Below are positions 1 through 11,755 of a stretch of DNA of 64,000 nt, piece by piece; the first letter of the stretch is position 1, and every line of letters begins with the position of its first letter. Under the pieces are notes generated by a model. It saw nothing but the letters and a program-made list of their open reading frames with translations. It ran no database searches and was not told the DNA's origin. Where the stretch lies: positions 6,572,001 to 6,636,000 of the forward strand of contig OZ020492.1 of the NCBI GenBank assembly GCA_963971405.1. Reading direction: 5' to 3'. The position numbers and the translations under genes are program-made. This DNA comes from Psococerastis gibbosa. Taxonomy: Eukaryota; Arthropoda; Insecta; Psocodea; Psocidae.

Positions 1-1714
1 CGCATTTGACCAACGTTCTTGGATTAAAATACAGACAATAGCATGAAACATTAAAGCCTATACAATCATTATGGACCGCTAGCCATAAAAATACTACAAG
101 TTAAACATAGTTCCAGTTAATCTTTATTTTGGATGTATATCTAAGTGGTTATGCTAAGTACTTACTGTAATGAGATGGCATTTTCACCTGTGTCCTGCAC
201 TAGCTTGTGGATTTGTTAAATAAAGAACCAAAAAAATTGTTTTTCCTTTTGCTGTAGCTGTAGGAGTCCTAGAAATTCGAGTACTGGAAGCTTACGTTTT
301 GTGTGTCGGATATTCTGGCAGGTTCTTCGTCCTCATTGGACTATCCTTGTGATGCTTATCACCTTGATTTCCCCGGCCTTTGGCCTAATAGTCATCCATT
401 GTGTTACCTTTGTTAGTCATGAACATTTTAGGTAGTGGGGTGGACGTTCGGCAAAGCTGAGGTAGCCTACTATCGCTGTTACTTTTATTCTCTGCTCACA
501 AATGTAATGTCTAATGCATTAAAATTCTGGTGGTTTTGGTGAAGCCTGAATCCCAGTACTATAGGCTGTAGGTAGACATAATAAAATATTTTTTTAATCA
601 CATCAAAGTATAACCCAGCTACTCTCAATTTAGTCTTAATAATAGCAATGTAATTTTGTTAGTTAGATTTTTATGAATCATAGGAATCCCTCAGACTTAA
701 GAGGTCAGGGTGAGTTTGACGTCGTACAGGAATAGGAAACTTACCCCAAAAAACAAGAGGTGCACATATACTGTAAATGCGTTGACGTCAGCTGCAGGCT
801 AAGGTCATATCTACGTCCTCCGAAGGGTAACCTCTACGGCAGGTCGCCGCATTAAGGGATCAGCTTGGACAGCGGTCCAACTCCTATTACCTGAGCTGAT
901 AGTGATACCCTCATCGACCGCCGATATATTATATATAGGGATAGTTCACGAGGCTCTAAGTAAGTCATACTAGCCAGAGGCGTACCCTTACCATCGGCGA
1001 ACACTCATGCCAATATATGAATAATTAATTTTTTTTATACATTATACTACATTCATCACAATATAATAATGATCAAAGAAGATATACTAGACGCATGGAG
1101 GGAGATGGAAGTCACCGAACTTTCTCTAAAACGCAAGATGATATTTATTGCGATGTTATAGGCTCTGATTTAACCATAGTTAAGATAGAAATGCATGTAT
1201 TTGCCTTTATTTTAAATCATTTTAATTCCTAGCAAACAAGTTTTAAATACTTTTGAAAATGGCGGAAATGTAGTAACAGACGTCTCCGTTGTGGCGCTAC
1301 TGAATGATGGTCGCAGCCATGTTTTATTTCATTCATCGTTGCTTGTGTTTGTAAACAAATTAATAGGATTTACGCGGTAAGAAGTGTTTAGCCAATTGTG
1401 TTGTGCTTTTGGCGTTGTCCTACGGTTGATGAGTACTGTTGTATACACTGATACGTAAATTGCTTTCTAACAAACAAGATAATTAAGTGTGCTGTGTCCT
1501 TTATAAGTGACCATAGTGGTTTTTCCATACCAGCATATAAGATCCAAGTAACTACAAAGCCTAGCCAAATTCGTCCTTGAAATTTCGGTCTAAAAAAATG
1601 ATGCTGATAATCTACAATAACTACATAAGCCAGCAAAGGTAAGCCAATATAACACGAACACTTTCCTCCAATACTGACAGTTGTGCTGTTTCAAGGGAGG
1701 AAGATAGATAGGCC
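1..1714. other. Intergenic stretch, no gene identified
   Basis: No exon with conserved-looking protein sequence was found. A minus-strand open frame at 1388-1636 (about 82 codons) has hydrophobic stretches but no ATG start and no recognisable family. Around 1250-1380 the plus strand reads like a 5' leader ending in a possible donor (gtaaga at 1377), but no downstream exon was found to pair with it. Confidence 0.4.
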
Positions 1715-1819
1715 TACTCGTTTAGGAACGAAATTGTTGTTGTTGTTGTTGTATTTATAAGTAGCACTATGTGCTAATAAATTAACTGAGTTCACTTATT
1801 ACTGTTCAGTTCATCAATA

Positions 1820-2116
1820 TTAATCTGGATTCAGTGACACTAGTACCATCTTCTTAAATTTCTCGACGGAGTCTTGGTTTTTTATTTCCCTACTTAGCGC
1901 GTTATATTTGGATAGTCCCTCATGGAAGATGCTCTTCTTACGAAATGTCGATGTCACGTGGTCAAGGTTTATATCATTTTGATGTCTCGTATTATGCCCG
2001 TGAGTTTCACCAAATGTCCTTATCATAGATCTTAAGTAACTTGGTATCAATCCCTTCATAACTTTATGTATGAAGACCATAGTGTCACAATACACCGGAT
2101 CCTTAACTGATAAAAC
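1820..2116 (-). pseudogene. LINE ORF2 C-terminal tail beyond a premature stop
   Basis: In frame with the reverse-transcriptase frame, separated only by the TAA at 2117-2119. It contains the post-RT region VMKGLIPSYLRSMI...NTRHQNDINL, which is typical of LINE C-termini (the 'hNTRh' style motif), and ends at a natural stop at 1820. The short 3' UTR and (CAA)n tail follow. Confidence 0.75.
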
Positions 2117-4261
2117 TTAAATGTCCAGCAACATATCGGAGACACGCGTATCATTTGGAGTGTTTAGTATCACTCGAAGTTCTGTGTTGATTACCACCTG
2201 TATTTTTGTCATAGTCTCAGCTGATGCGTAGTTTAGTAGGGTACTGCAATAGTTAATATGGGGTTTTACCAATGCTTTAAAAATCAATTCTTTCAATTTC
2301 CTTGGGAGTGAATAACGAACTCTTCTAAGTAGGCCCATTTTTTGCTTTAACTTATTGATTAGGTTTCTGAACTGTTGCACAAACGAAAGTTTCTTGTCAA
2401 TCACAATCCCTAGGTACCTAAACTCCTTAACTACCTCCAATGTTTCTCCATCCAATTTCACTTCAATGTTCTGAGCATAGTTTGACTTTGAAATTAACAT
2501 AACTTTAGACTTATTCGGGTTTATTTTCAGCTTATTGGCTTCTAGCCAGTTGACAACTGCACACAATTCTTCATTCATATCATCACTTAGTTTTCGCATG
2601 TCGTTTCCACGGCAGTACAGCAACGTATCATCAGCAAACATGTGTATACTACAGAAACGTAGGATGGTTGGCAAGTCATTTATAAATAAGACGAAGAGTA
2701 ACGGTCCGAGGCAACTCCCTTGTGGTACCCCGATGTCAACTGGGACGTGAGTTGACTTCGTATCACCTATTTTTACAAACTGTTTCCTATTGTGTAGATA
2801 ATTCTTCAGCCATCGGTAAACATTACCCCTGATGCCCATTTTCCCCAACTTATTAAGGAGTACCCGCCTGTCAATTGTTTCAAAGGCCCTCATGAGATCT
2901 ACAAATACAGCAAGGACATGTTCACTAGCGTCAATAGTTCTCCTCCACTCTTCAATTACAAATTGGACCGCTGATTCGGTCGAATGTTTCTGTCTGAATC
3001 CTGACTGATAAATGTTCAGTATGTTCTTCTCGTCGATATATTTAATGAGTTGCTTGTGCACAATTTTTTCCAATATCTTATCGACAGTGGGTAAAACATT
3101 AATCGGTCTCATATGCTTTACGTCATTGGAACTGGGTACTTTCGGTATCGGGGTCACAGATGCTATTTTGAGTTCATCGGGTGTACAACCTCCAATTAAC
3201 GAGTTTCTCACAATATTTGTAATACTACTTCCCAGTTGTTTCCAACACTTCTTTAACACTTGAGCTGTGGGCTGGGTGGGATCAGATCCACTGAGTTCCT
3301 TGACAATAGCAAAGACATCATCTTTATTTGGCAGTTGGAATGTTCCAAGACTCTGATGCCCTGTCTCAGGAATGATTTTTTGTGGTACATTGGGGATCAT
3401 ATCATTAATTTCAATAACACTTTTGACAAAATAGTTATTCAGTTCATTGGCCATCTCTTCTTTATTCTTTACCACACCCCTATCTGTTTTAACACTGTTT
3501 ATCGTGAATGTATTTATACTCAAAGCTTCTTTAAGTACCCGCCATAATTTCTTTCCATCCTTGAACGAGTTGTTCAACTTCCTTTCAAAATATTCTCGTT
3601 TTGCCCTTCTTAGTTCCGCAACATATTTGTTTCTTTTGGCTTTAAATGTATTCCATTTTTCAGTCAATCTCTCATTTAATTCAATTTCACCACCAGCAAC
3701 TCTTCTTTTAAGATTTTTAAACACCCCATTCGCATTTAATTTTTCTCTCCTTGCCAGGATAACACTTCTTGTGAAGTATTTACAATATCTTTCTTTTCGC
3801 AGCACGGTATCTTCTTTCCGTGAAGCTTCAACTGCATTCGAAATCACATTGCAATATGTAGGGTAGTCTTCAGTGCTACTTTCCAGTGCATTTATGTTAC
3901 TTTCTAAGGAATGCACGAGAACATTATAGTCAATGGCACCTCGAATTATAATAATTTCTTCTATTTTATCTTGATGATAGGGTACATAGGCAACCACTAG
4001 ATGGTGATTAGAGAGTATTATATTATCTATAACTTTACACTCAAGAGGAAGTTTGTTTGTTATCACAAGATCAATGGCCGTTGCTGTCGTTGCGGTAACC
4101 CTAGTTGGATTATTAACAGTCTGGTAGAGGTTGAATTCAGCCAAAAAGCCCAAAAGTTTTCGGCATGCATATTCTTCAGGTCTCAGCCAGTTTATATTCA
4201 TGTCTCCCATAACAATAAGTTGGTCATCTGTGTCGCACACATCCATTGCGTTAGTAATCAC
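2117..4261 (-). pseudogene. LINE ORF2: endonuclease end plus reverse transcriptase
   Basis: A 714-codon open frame. Near its start is the endonuclease motif MGDMNINW. At about residues 90-100 the expected SDH-type motif reads SNHHLVV, so a catalytic Asp appears replaced by Asn. The RT core follows: QSGFRQKHSTESAV, FVDLMRAFETID (first catalytic Asp, about residue 448), GVPQGSCLGPLLF, and the FADD box (about residue 540). The frame ends at a TAA (2117-2119). The same frame continues unbroken from 2116 to 1820 with typical LINE C-terminal sequence, so this is a single premature stop. Upstream, the N-terminal endonuclease part lies in another frame (4541-4275), so a small indel near 4290-4310 separates them. 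The protein is therefore broken twice and probably inactive on its own. Confidence 0.85.
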
Positions 4262-4274
4262 TTGCCTGAAGTTT

Positions 4275-4541
4275 TCAAAGAACTTGACAACAGGGGAGTT
4301 GGGGATAAAGACCTAGTACATACTTCCTTTTGTCGATGATGACAGATACCAGAAGAGACCAAAACTCATAATCAATCGCTGCTTTATGTAGTACTTTGAG
4401 ATCCAGTGTATCCTTAGTATATAAAATTACTCCTCCTGTGGGCTGAGAGTTTGGCTCAACCAACGTGGCATTATAACCTTTTAACTGGTATATATTAACA
4501 GCAGTGGTGCTAATTAAGTGGGTTTCGACCAATCCCAGCAC
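4275..4541 (-). pseudogene. LINE ORF2 N-terminal endonuclease fragment (frameshifted)
   Basis: Begins LGLVETHL, the classic start of the AP-endonuclease domain of non-LTR elements. It continues through GGVILYTKDTL and KYVLGLY, then runs into another frame: the expected 'P-N-S-P-V-V' continuation is read one frame over at about 4310-4275. A small indel here separates it from the reverse-transcriptase frame. Sequence upstream of about 4560 is not element-like, so the element is 5'-truncated. Confidence 0.75.
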
Positions 4542-4848
4542 TAACGGTTCTAGTTTAATGAATTAATGAGGACTTCTACCTAAGTAAGTTTAATGTCAGT
4601 ATTATATACCGTATAATACTGCAATATATTGATGGTACTCATTTAGGCCAGGTCTCACCATCTATTGAAAAGTATAGCCGAAAAGTATGATGCTATGCTG
4701 GGAACCGCCCGTAATCATGATCATGACATTTATGGAAACCATTCTCGGAAGTGGGAGCTTGACCACTGCCACCATGTGTCAGTCGCCTTTAATGTTGAAA
4801 CGCATTCTCTAGTGGCGGACACCATAGTTATTTGGCGTATGACCCTGT

Positions 4849-5040
4849 TTTTCTTCGGTGGCCAGGTGGTAGCATGCTTGTACTCGTGCGAGTCTCTACA
4901 CACCTTGCGATCGGAGACGTGTCGTAACTCGACACAAGTACCTATAAGGTCACTTAGTGAGGCGATTGAAGAGGTTAATCGGATACTTTCATTAAATTGT
5001 TTGTACGCAATTAGCCTTTTAAAAATAAAAGAAGAAAAAA
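4849..5040 (+). mobile_element. Poly(A)-tailed SINE, family C
   Basis: A roughly 190-bp repeat. It begins at a box-A-like TGGCCAGGTGG, contains gatcggagacgtgtcgtaac, and ends with gtatgcgattaacctttt plus an A-rich tail. Near-identical copies occur at 62143-62346 (+) and, in reverse, at 7802-7945, 21117-21220, 42737-42945, 44395-44510, 46255-46430, 47483-47625 and 51133-51300. Family assignment as a SINE is inferred from the length, the A-tail, the dispersal and the box-A-like start. A good B box was not found. Confidence 0.7.
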
Positions 5041-5481
5041 ACACGAAGTCAAGTGAGGTAGGCTACCTGTTCTACCGAATTCATAAAGAAACATAAGCTT
5101 CACATAAAAATAATTGTAGTATATATGAGGAGTAGTTTTACAAACCCGGACATCTCCATTTTTATGAAAATTGAGAACCTTGTGGTTTCTATCTCTATGG
5201 AATGTGCTCTATTGATTGATGTAAACATTCAGTGTCAAAACCGGCCAAAAAGCATTGAAAACCCTCTCTAAATATAGACCTTATTAACAAAAGCGGACAA
5301 ATGTTCCATTTCTTATTTACTAAGCGCGGACATATCCATTCAACCAATGAGAGAGCCCAATGCAGCCCATGCGCTCAGTCGCTTCTGACGTCTTCTGCTT
5401 CGAATGTTTTCATTCTGATCTTGCGGTCCACTAATATCGAAACTCCTCCAGAATTGTCGAGAAAGCGAATTCAGCGCCCAG

Positions 5482-6198
5482 CAGTGCCGGATTAACCCAT
5501 GGGCACTTGGGGCACAGGCCCCCGGCCCCCCCAGAAATGCCTAAAATTCCGGCCCCCCCCCCAGAATGAGATATTTTTATATTAAAATATAAAATTATTA
5601 GAAATTAAAAGTTTTGAAATTGAAAGTGAAAATTGAAAGTAAACCCCCACTATTTCAGCCCTATTTTTCAAACATTTTCTCCCGGGGGAGACCCTCGGCC
5701 CCCCTGTTCCCAATTAAATATATTAATTCTCTGTAATTTATAAACCTTATTCCTCTCAAAATGCGTAGAATCCCAATATTTCAGACCTATTTTTCGAAAC
5801 CTTTCCCCGAAGGAGACCTCCGGGCCCCACTAGTTCACAATTACTAGTATATTAATTATAAAATATATAAACCTTAAATTTATTGCATTCAAAATGTGTA
5901 AAACCTCAATATTTCAGCCTTATTTTACAAAAAATTTCACCCGCGGGAGACCCCCGGCCCGCACCCTTGTTAGCAATTATTTTAGGTCTGTTTTCACTAA
6001 ATTTCTCCCGCGTGGGAGACCCCCGGGTCCCCCTACATATCCTCCGAACCGAACTAAGGTCATTAATTTAAAAGCTGCATACGTCCATGAGAACGGCTTT
6101 CCCCAATTTATACACTTTTATGGAAATGGGTGGAGGGGCGCCAAATTATACACTGCCCTCATTGTGCCCCCGGCCCCCCAGGGGTTAATCCGGCACTG
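5482..6198. mobile_element. hAT-like MITE with internal tandem units, 717 bp
   Basis: Both ends read cagtgccggattaaccc (left) and its exact inverse (right). The element is flanked by the perfect 8-bp direct repeat gcgcccag (5474-5481 and 6199-6206), the hallmark of hAT-type insertion. Inside are three to four degenerate units of about 115 bp of the form 'aaaatgcgtaaaaccccaat...ctcccgggggagacccccgg' with C homopolymers. No transposase is encoded. It lies inside the coding sequence of exon 1 of the DDE-like gene. Confidence 0.9.
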
Positions 6199-6424
6199 GC
6201 GCCCAGAGCAATGGCAATGCACCAAGAAGAAGCGTCTCGTGTAAGTAAAATAAAGTATTTTTATGTTGCGTACCGAATGTTGACTTCAATTTTATTATAG
6301 CGCATTTATTGTAATACATAAATTACTATAGCCTATAGCCGGAACTGTATGAAATACGCTTACTTAGCAGTCCTCATTCAGTCCTTTTAGACAGTCGTGT
6401 TTTTTAAGACTAGGTCTATTTTAT

Positions 6425-6625
6425 TGGGAGATGAGTCTTAGTGGTGAGATTGAACTGTCACCCGAGTGGTTGTGAGTTCGAGTTCCATACTTGCCCAGTT
6501 TTCCGCTCACGCTTTGGAGGGCTTGCAAAGCAGACGGTGCGCTTAGTTGAGTGTTAGAGAAGGTCTTATATGGCCCTAACTCAGCTAGGCTATGTGGTCT
6601 AGTAGCCCCATAAGCAATAAAAATC
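6425..6625 (+). mobile_element. tRNA-like SINE, family B (diverged copy)
   Basis: Shares with copies at 20405-20600, 44655-44835 and 61005-61180 the order: tagtggtacagactc-like box A, ggttcgaatcccacac B box, ctggccatgcttcggagg, gcatgtaaagcaggcg, ggccctaactccgctaggttggcttagtaatagaa, then an A-rich/TTTA tail. This copy is the most diverged. It lies in the intron of the DDE-like pseudogene. Confidence 0.6.
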
Positions 6626-7802
6626 CATTATCTTTTATTTTATTCCTTTTGTGAGACCTCACAGATTTTAATCGCCTGTCTTATTGTAGACTACGTGCAG
6701 CAAAAATTAACTTGACACTTTCCTATTCTTTCTTTCAGGTACTCACCGAAGTCATTGCCGGAAGCTCCCAAATGTGCTCATAGGAAAGGAACGTTTCTGT
6801 GCTTGCTGCTGAAAATGACAGACATGCAAAAATTCCACGCGGCATTCTATTCCATACCGACCTAGGAACACCAAGATGCCTTCTTATTAAAATACGTGAA
6901 TAAGACAAAGCCCAAGCGTTCAAGAGGCAATAATTTGAAATGCAGGCAGCTCGCTGTTGGGTTCAACACTGAGAACGAGTGCGGTAATCGCATCAGAGTG
7001 TGCCGTGCAACTTTTCTTGGCGTTCTACGCATAACCAAACACGGAGTTTTAGGCTTATTCAATCATTTTAAGGAGGATGGCGAGTTGCTTCCCAAAGAAA
7101 CGAGGGGAGGGTGGAGGAAAGAAGCGGATTACTTGCCTAAAAGGGAGGCCATCATCCAATTCATAAAGAAATTGAAAGGAGTTGAGTCCCATTACTCTAG
7201 GGGAAAGAGCCGCAAGTTATACTTGCCTAGTGAGTTAAATATTTCGAAGCTCTGGAAGATGTATGATGAGGAGGCTAACCCAGGCCTAAAGGTGAAAGAA
7301 AGTTATTTTCGTCGCATTTTTACTAGTAAGTTCAATGTTTCATTCTCAAGACCTGCAACTGACGAATGTAGTACGTGTCTTGAGCAAAATTCGAGGATCA
7401 AGAATAGCCATGACGAAAAGGTTTTAAATGATCTAAAGCTGAAGAAAGTTCTTCACAGGAAGAAGGCAAAAAGTTTCTTTACCTTGTTAAGAAATAAACC
7501 TGAAGACTGTTTATTACTCTCCTTTGATTGCCAAAAGAACCTGGTTTTGCCAAAAGTTTCAGATCAGAGTGTATATTATTCAAGGCAGCTGTATTGTCAC
7601 AATCTCGCAGTTGAATCAGGGGCATCGACAGCTCCCCTTACACCAAAAAATGTTGCCACATACGCATGGACTGAAAACCAGGCAAAAAAATCCTCCAACG
7701 AAGTGGTGTCCATTATTTACAACGAACTCAGCCCGAGCTCATTTGAAAACATAAAAGACTGTTCGCCTAGTCTGCGACGGATGCGCTGGACAAAACAAAA
7801 AA

Positions 7803-7950
7803 CCAAAAGTTTTTTTTTTTTAAAAAAAAGGTTGATAGCATACAAACAATTTAACGAATGTATCCGATTGACCTCTTCAGTCGCCTCTAGATAGTACCCG
7901 TGTTGAGTTACGACACGTCTACGATCGCATGTCATTTAAAGCATGACTTG
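7803..7950 (-). mobile_element. SINE family C inserted at the 3' end of the DDE-like gene
   Basis: A T-run at 7808-7821 (the poly(A) tail in reverse) is followed by gcatacaaacaatttaacga and atccgattgacctcttcagt, and then the reversed SINE body to about 7945. It directly follows the codons for the CAGQNKN block of the broken gene and so truncates it. Confidence 0.75.
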
Positions 7951-10900
7951 TACCTGCACGATTGAGGGTCACCTCTTTCGCTGGAGCCCAATACCACCTC
8001 TAGATGCAGGTTCCAGTGCACATTGAGTCGGCAGCTACCTGAAAATGATTTCTGAAAGACTGCCAGCGTGAAGGCAGGCTGGATAAAAGCATGTCTCAAG
8101 TTGACTCCAAAGATGAAGATGAGGACTGAGGATCATCTGGCCGTTTCACTACTGGGATCTGATGGAGATGCTGGAGAAAAAGAGGATGAACACGAAAACC
8201 AGGGTGAAGATCCTCCCTCTCCTCCTAAGAAAGTAAGAAATTGACTCAATGGTACCTAACTTATGTTAATTCACTTCTCTATGTCAATAAACCTCGTTTT
8301 AATATAATGGTTGTGGCTTATAAGACTATCCCAATGCCTTACAGAAACTCGTATATGTGCACTAATTTACACAAGCAACAAATTTTCCCATTAAAATGGT
8401 CTGGACTCTACATCTTCTTAAATTGAGTGTGAGGTACCTGGTCAGCGGGCCCACTAGTTTATATCGTAAAATTCAGATTTCAAGCTGAACACTGGAATTG
8501 CTTTAACTGTTACGGAAAATATTTAAAATAGTAAAGTAATATATTATGTTATTGAAGGGAGTTGAATTCTCTACAACCCTACGACTGGCATTTATTTTTT
8601 AATGTATCGCTGAAGATTGAAAATAACAAAAAATGTGAGACAGAATTACTGAATTTCAAACTATGCAATGATATGAAAAAACTTGACTGAATAAAACTTT
8701 ACAATGTTGCAAATTTATTCAGGTTTCATTTTGCATGAGTGGTCATGCCGCTAGAACCCCCCTCCCCCGGCTCAAGGGCTAAGGGCGGGAACTCATCTTC
8801 TAACTAGTCCAAAGTTGGAAGACAAGAATTGTCTTCGAAACAGTTCCCTCTATCCCTTCTCATGCCTGGACTATGAAGTAAATTTTTATTTTTATTAATT
8901 CGGCTGATTGCCTTCTTTTAGTATTCTTAACCTCCTTACTCCTGCTGTTATTTGCTGCGCATTTGTCGCCACTGCTTAGTTGCAGCAGCATTTTGGGAAC
9001 CTGGGCTATTCACATACAGCACTTTTGATTAATTATTATAATTGTATTACAATTGCAGAGGAAAAAAAAAGTAGTACTAAACACGAAACCAGCTTATAGT
9101 TCTCTAATATTCATATATTTAACCGTTTGACAGTGTGCGCCTATTATGATATGTATTATTCTTATCACAATCATTAAGTTTAGTTACTCAAGATTAAAAC
9201 AGTTGATATATTGGACTAAAAAAATGAAATACCGATTATACTCGTTGTTATATTCCTAGGAATAACTACGGACTATGGGTGCAAACAAGAGGAATTCACA
9301 AATTAAGTTATTTGATGTAGTATATGTGTTGGTCACCTGCAGATTTCATTATAAAACATTATCCTGTTGAAAATTGTAGAGTACTGAACTTAGACATAAG
9401 CTTGGAATGATTCAACGCCCAGCTTCTTATCCGAACTGCTTTCAAAAGATTCATAGTGAGGCTTTAGTTAGTCCAATCAGTTAGACAGAGCACTTCCCCA
9501 GATAGGAGTATGGGATTGGATCGTCCCTAGCCTGGGTATATTTTTAATCTGTTCACTTAATACCCGTTGTTTCATTATGCGTGAATACAGTTAAGAAAAT
9601 TACCTGTATGATCCCTGTAATAAAAAAATAAAGTTACTGACTTCACATGGCGTTTTTTTAATTTAATGTTTTTTTAATAATTTTTTGGGGATCACAAGAA
9701 TCCAGGCTTTGCTATTCATAAATGAAAAAAAATCTGCCGGCGTGTATCCCAATTCAGAAGTTTGCTAGATGACTTTGAAATGTATGACTTTATAACTTTT
9801 GTAAAATTTACCAACATAAGTTATTTATTAAAGAAACGGTAGAAAGACAACAAAATATTCGATTCATTTAGCATTAAAATCCGTTACAATAAAATACATA
9901 TCTATTCTATTTTATGTTGATAAATTGAATTATTAAAACAATGACTTCGTGAAAACAGAAATACTTAGCCTACATTATAATAATAATGATGATAGGGACA
10001 ACTTTTGGCCAAATTCTCTTTCCTACCAATAAGAAAATTGCATATTCACAGTTACTTAACAAATTAAAAATTAGTCTGCACTGCAAGCATTTTTCACAAG
10101 TGTACCGCACGAGGAACCATTGTAGTGGTTTATATCGTAACATATTTTAGCCCTATTGTAGCACAGGCTGAGTAGAATATTGCGTGCATCCAACCCAAAT
10201 CGGATCCCTTTGCGCTAAAACTTTAAAATTACTATTTTCTTGGTTTCTGGCTTTATTTGTTTTCCTTGATCTCTTCATCAAGTCTCGAAGTTCATACCTT
10301 GCTTAGGGGGTATAACAGAAGTGTAGCTAGTGCCCATCACATGATATTTTATTTTAATTAATTATTTTTGAGTACACCTGTTATGTGTTTGGCGAGTAGT
10401 CCTGCGGACTTGCCTGTTTTATATGGGCTACAGAACTCTTCTGCCCCTGTTGCACACGTGGGGTCACCTCTGGGCTTTGATGATGTTCTTGCGGAAGGAA
10501 AACCCTTCTTCAAAACACACTGAAGAGTGCCTGGGGCCCTTAGAAATATGAGCGCTGAACACCAAAAATTTCCAATGCTAACTTTAAACAACACTTGCTC
10601 AAAAAACGTCTTATTAACCATCCAGAAACCTTAAGCTTATCAGTAACTTTTTAACAACAATCAAGCACCATGCACAGAATTGTTTATTAACAATAACACA
10701 GTTGGACTTCATAAAATATGGGGTTAACATTTTTTTAACATTGTCATTTGCCCATATTACAAGTACTAATGTTAGTCCTTAATTACTATGATAATTTTAC
10801 TGTATAAGGCAGAGATTTCGAGTTTTTTTGTAAACAAAAATGAGCCGAGTCATATTATCGAAACTAATTTAAAATTCCTCTTTTCATGGCCGCAAAGATA

Positions 10901-11617
10901 TGTAAAGGGTCTTATGAAAAATTCTAAAATGTAAGCTTTCTCAAAAAGCAAACTATTTACCCGACTAATCCTTATAAAACATCGGTACCTGTAGGCTATA
11001 ATGCACTTTATTATGTTTTTTTTTAGTAATAATATTTCATGTAAATTTACTGCAAAAGCTTGTATTTGTAATGAATGAATCATAAGACCATTTTCATAAT
11101 TTTGCGGATGAGTAACGGGGAATTATTGTTTTTCCTCTATGTACAAAATATTTTGAAATCTCTGCCTTTAACTTAGATCTGGCGCGAAAATTAATGTTCC
11201 ATTTTGTCTTTAAGTCGCATAATAGTTATATTCTTGGAGGCTTACCTCTCCAAATTCATTACCCCAAAATTATGTTTTTCCCGTTTTATTACACATATAC
11301 CTGTATTTGTTAACATATGTAGGATAAAAACTGATAGATTCTATTCCGCTTTTAAAACAATTTGTAGTTCCCCTTTACTCAGAAATTAAATTTTCATAGC
11401 TTTAGGAACGAACCATTCAATTTGTACCACCAGCACTTGTAATATGGGGAACGGAAATTAATAAAATAACTCATTTTGCAATGCCTAATAATGACAAACA
11501 TGACAAGTTATAATAGGAATATTTTTTAACGAGTTGGAAGTAAATAGAAATTCTCGGATAATATACCTATAGTATAAGTAGCCTACGGGTTAGGTATTTA
11601 TGTTTTTTTTAAATATT
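7950..11617. other. Intergenic stretch, no gene identified
   Basis: AT-rich DNA without a recognisable exon. Plus-strand text around 8090-8240 encodes a short acidic/charged frame that may be a remnant of the DDE-like gene's 3' part, but it cannot be aligned with confidence. A minus-strand frame at 10621-10358 (87 codons) was not recognised. Confidence 0.4.
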
Positions 11618-11622
11618 TTATT
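11617..11622 (-). promoter_or_regulatory. Candidate poly(A) signal overlapping the ITG-like stop
   Basis: AATAAA overlaps the AAA TAA end of the reading frame. The position is unusually close to the stop, so a downstream signal may be used instead. Confidence 0.3.
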
Positions 11623-11755
11623 TACGAATATGATTATACTGCCCCAGTTTTCCAGTCAGCCTCTTTTCTCCCGCAGTGTGCTCGATCTCGCGGATGATCT
11701 GATCAGTGGCGACTGGTCCGCTGCATACAAGAGGGTCTTTGAAGTACGAACATAC
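11618..11755 (-). CDS. ITG-like exon 5: last cysteines and C-terminal peptide
   Basis: Acceptor ttttcacag|GTATGT. Encodes VCSYFKDPLVCSGPVATDQI, then IREIEHTAGEKR and the C-terminal LTGKLGQYNHIRK. Stop TAA at 11620-11618. The family's pre-peptide GEKR is kept, but the following peptide is diverged. A further 3' exon replacing this end cannot be excluded. Confidence 0.85.
   Translation of the reverse strand, partial: VCSYFKDPLVCSGPVATDQIIREIEHTAGEKRLTGKLGQYNHIRK

Larger units (their letters stand above)
1734..4560 (-). mobile_element. Non-LTR retrotransposon (Jockey/CR1-like), 5'-truncated
   Basis: A minus-strand LINE. From its 5' end it carries the end of an AP-type endonuclease, a full reverse transcriptase, a C-terminal region and a short 3' UTR ending in a (CAA)n tail (plus-strand ttg repeats at 1734-1752). 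The 5' end is lost near 4560, because the open frame begins inside the endonuclease. No target-site duplication could be identified. Clade assignment (Jockey/CR1-like superfamily) rests on general motif style and is approximate. Confidence 0.8.
5400..7803 (+). pseudogene. DDE-like arthropod gene, broken by insertions
   Basis: A two-exon gene copy. Exon 1 (start uncertain, to 6240) reads ...ETPPELSRKRIQRP, is interrupted by a MITE at 5482-6198, and resumes EQWQCTKKKRL after the repeat. The donor is gtaagt at 6241. The intron runs to an acceptor ttctttcag (AG at 6737-6738), and exon 2 starts at 6739 in the matching phase (CTC GT|G TAC). Exon 2 reads YSPKSLPEAPKC, then ...KFHAAFYSIPT, an in-frame TAG, then EHQDAFLLKYVNKTKPKR and so on. 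Conserved-looking blocks follow: ESHYSRGKSRKLYLPSELNI, SRPATDECSTCL, the FDCQKNLVLPKV box and YYSRQLY. The usual end block DGCAGQNKN is present at about 7776-7802, but in another frame. I recall this architecture from a widespread uncharacterised arthropod family that resembles a domesticated or mobile DDE transposase. That identity is from memory, not a search. Confidence 0.75.

Noticed and set aside
1250-1390. First exon or promoter of a plus-strand gene
   Set aside because: Leader-like sequence and a possible gtaaga donor, but no downstream exon could be linked.
5894-6244. Plus-strand frame of 116 codons
   Set aside because: Mostly MITE sequence; only its last ten or so codons belong to the DDE-like gene exon.
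10358-10621. Minus-strand 87-codon frame with an ATG
   Set aside because: No recognisable domain, splice context or repeat relation; not enough to call a gene.
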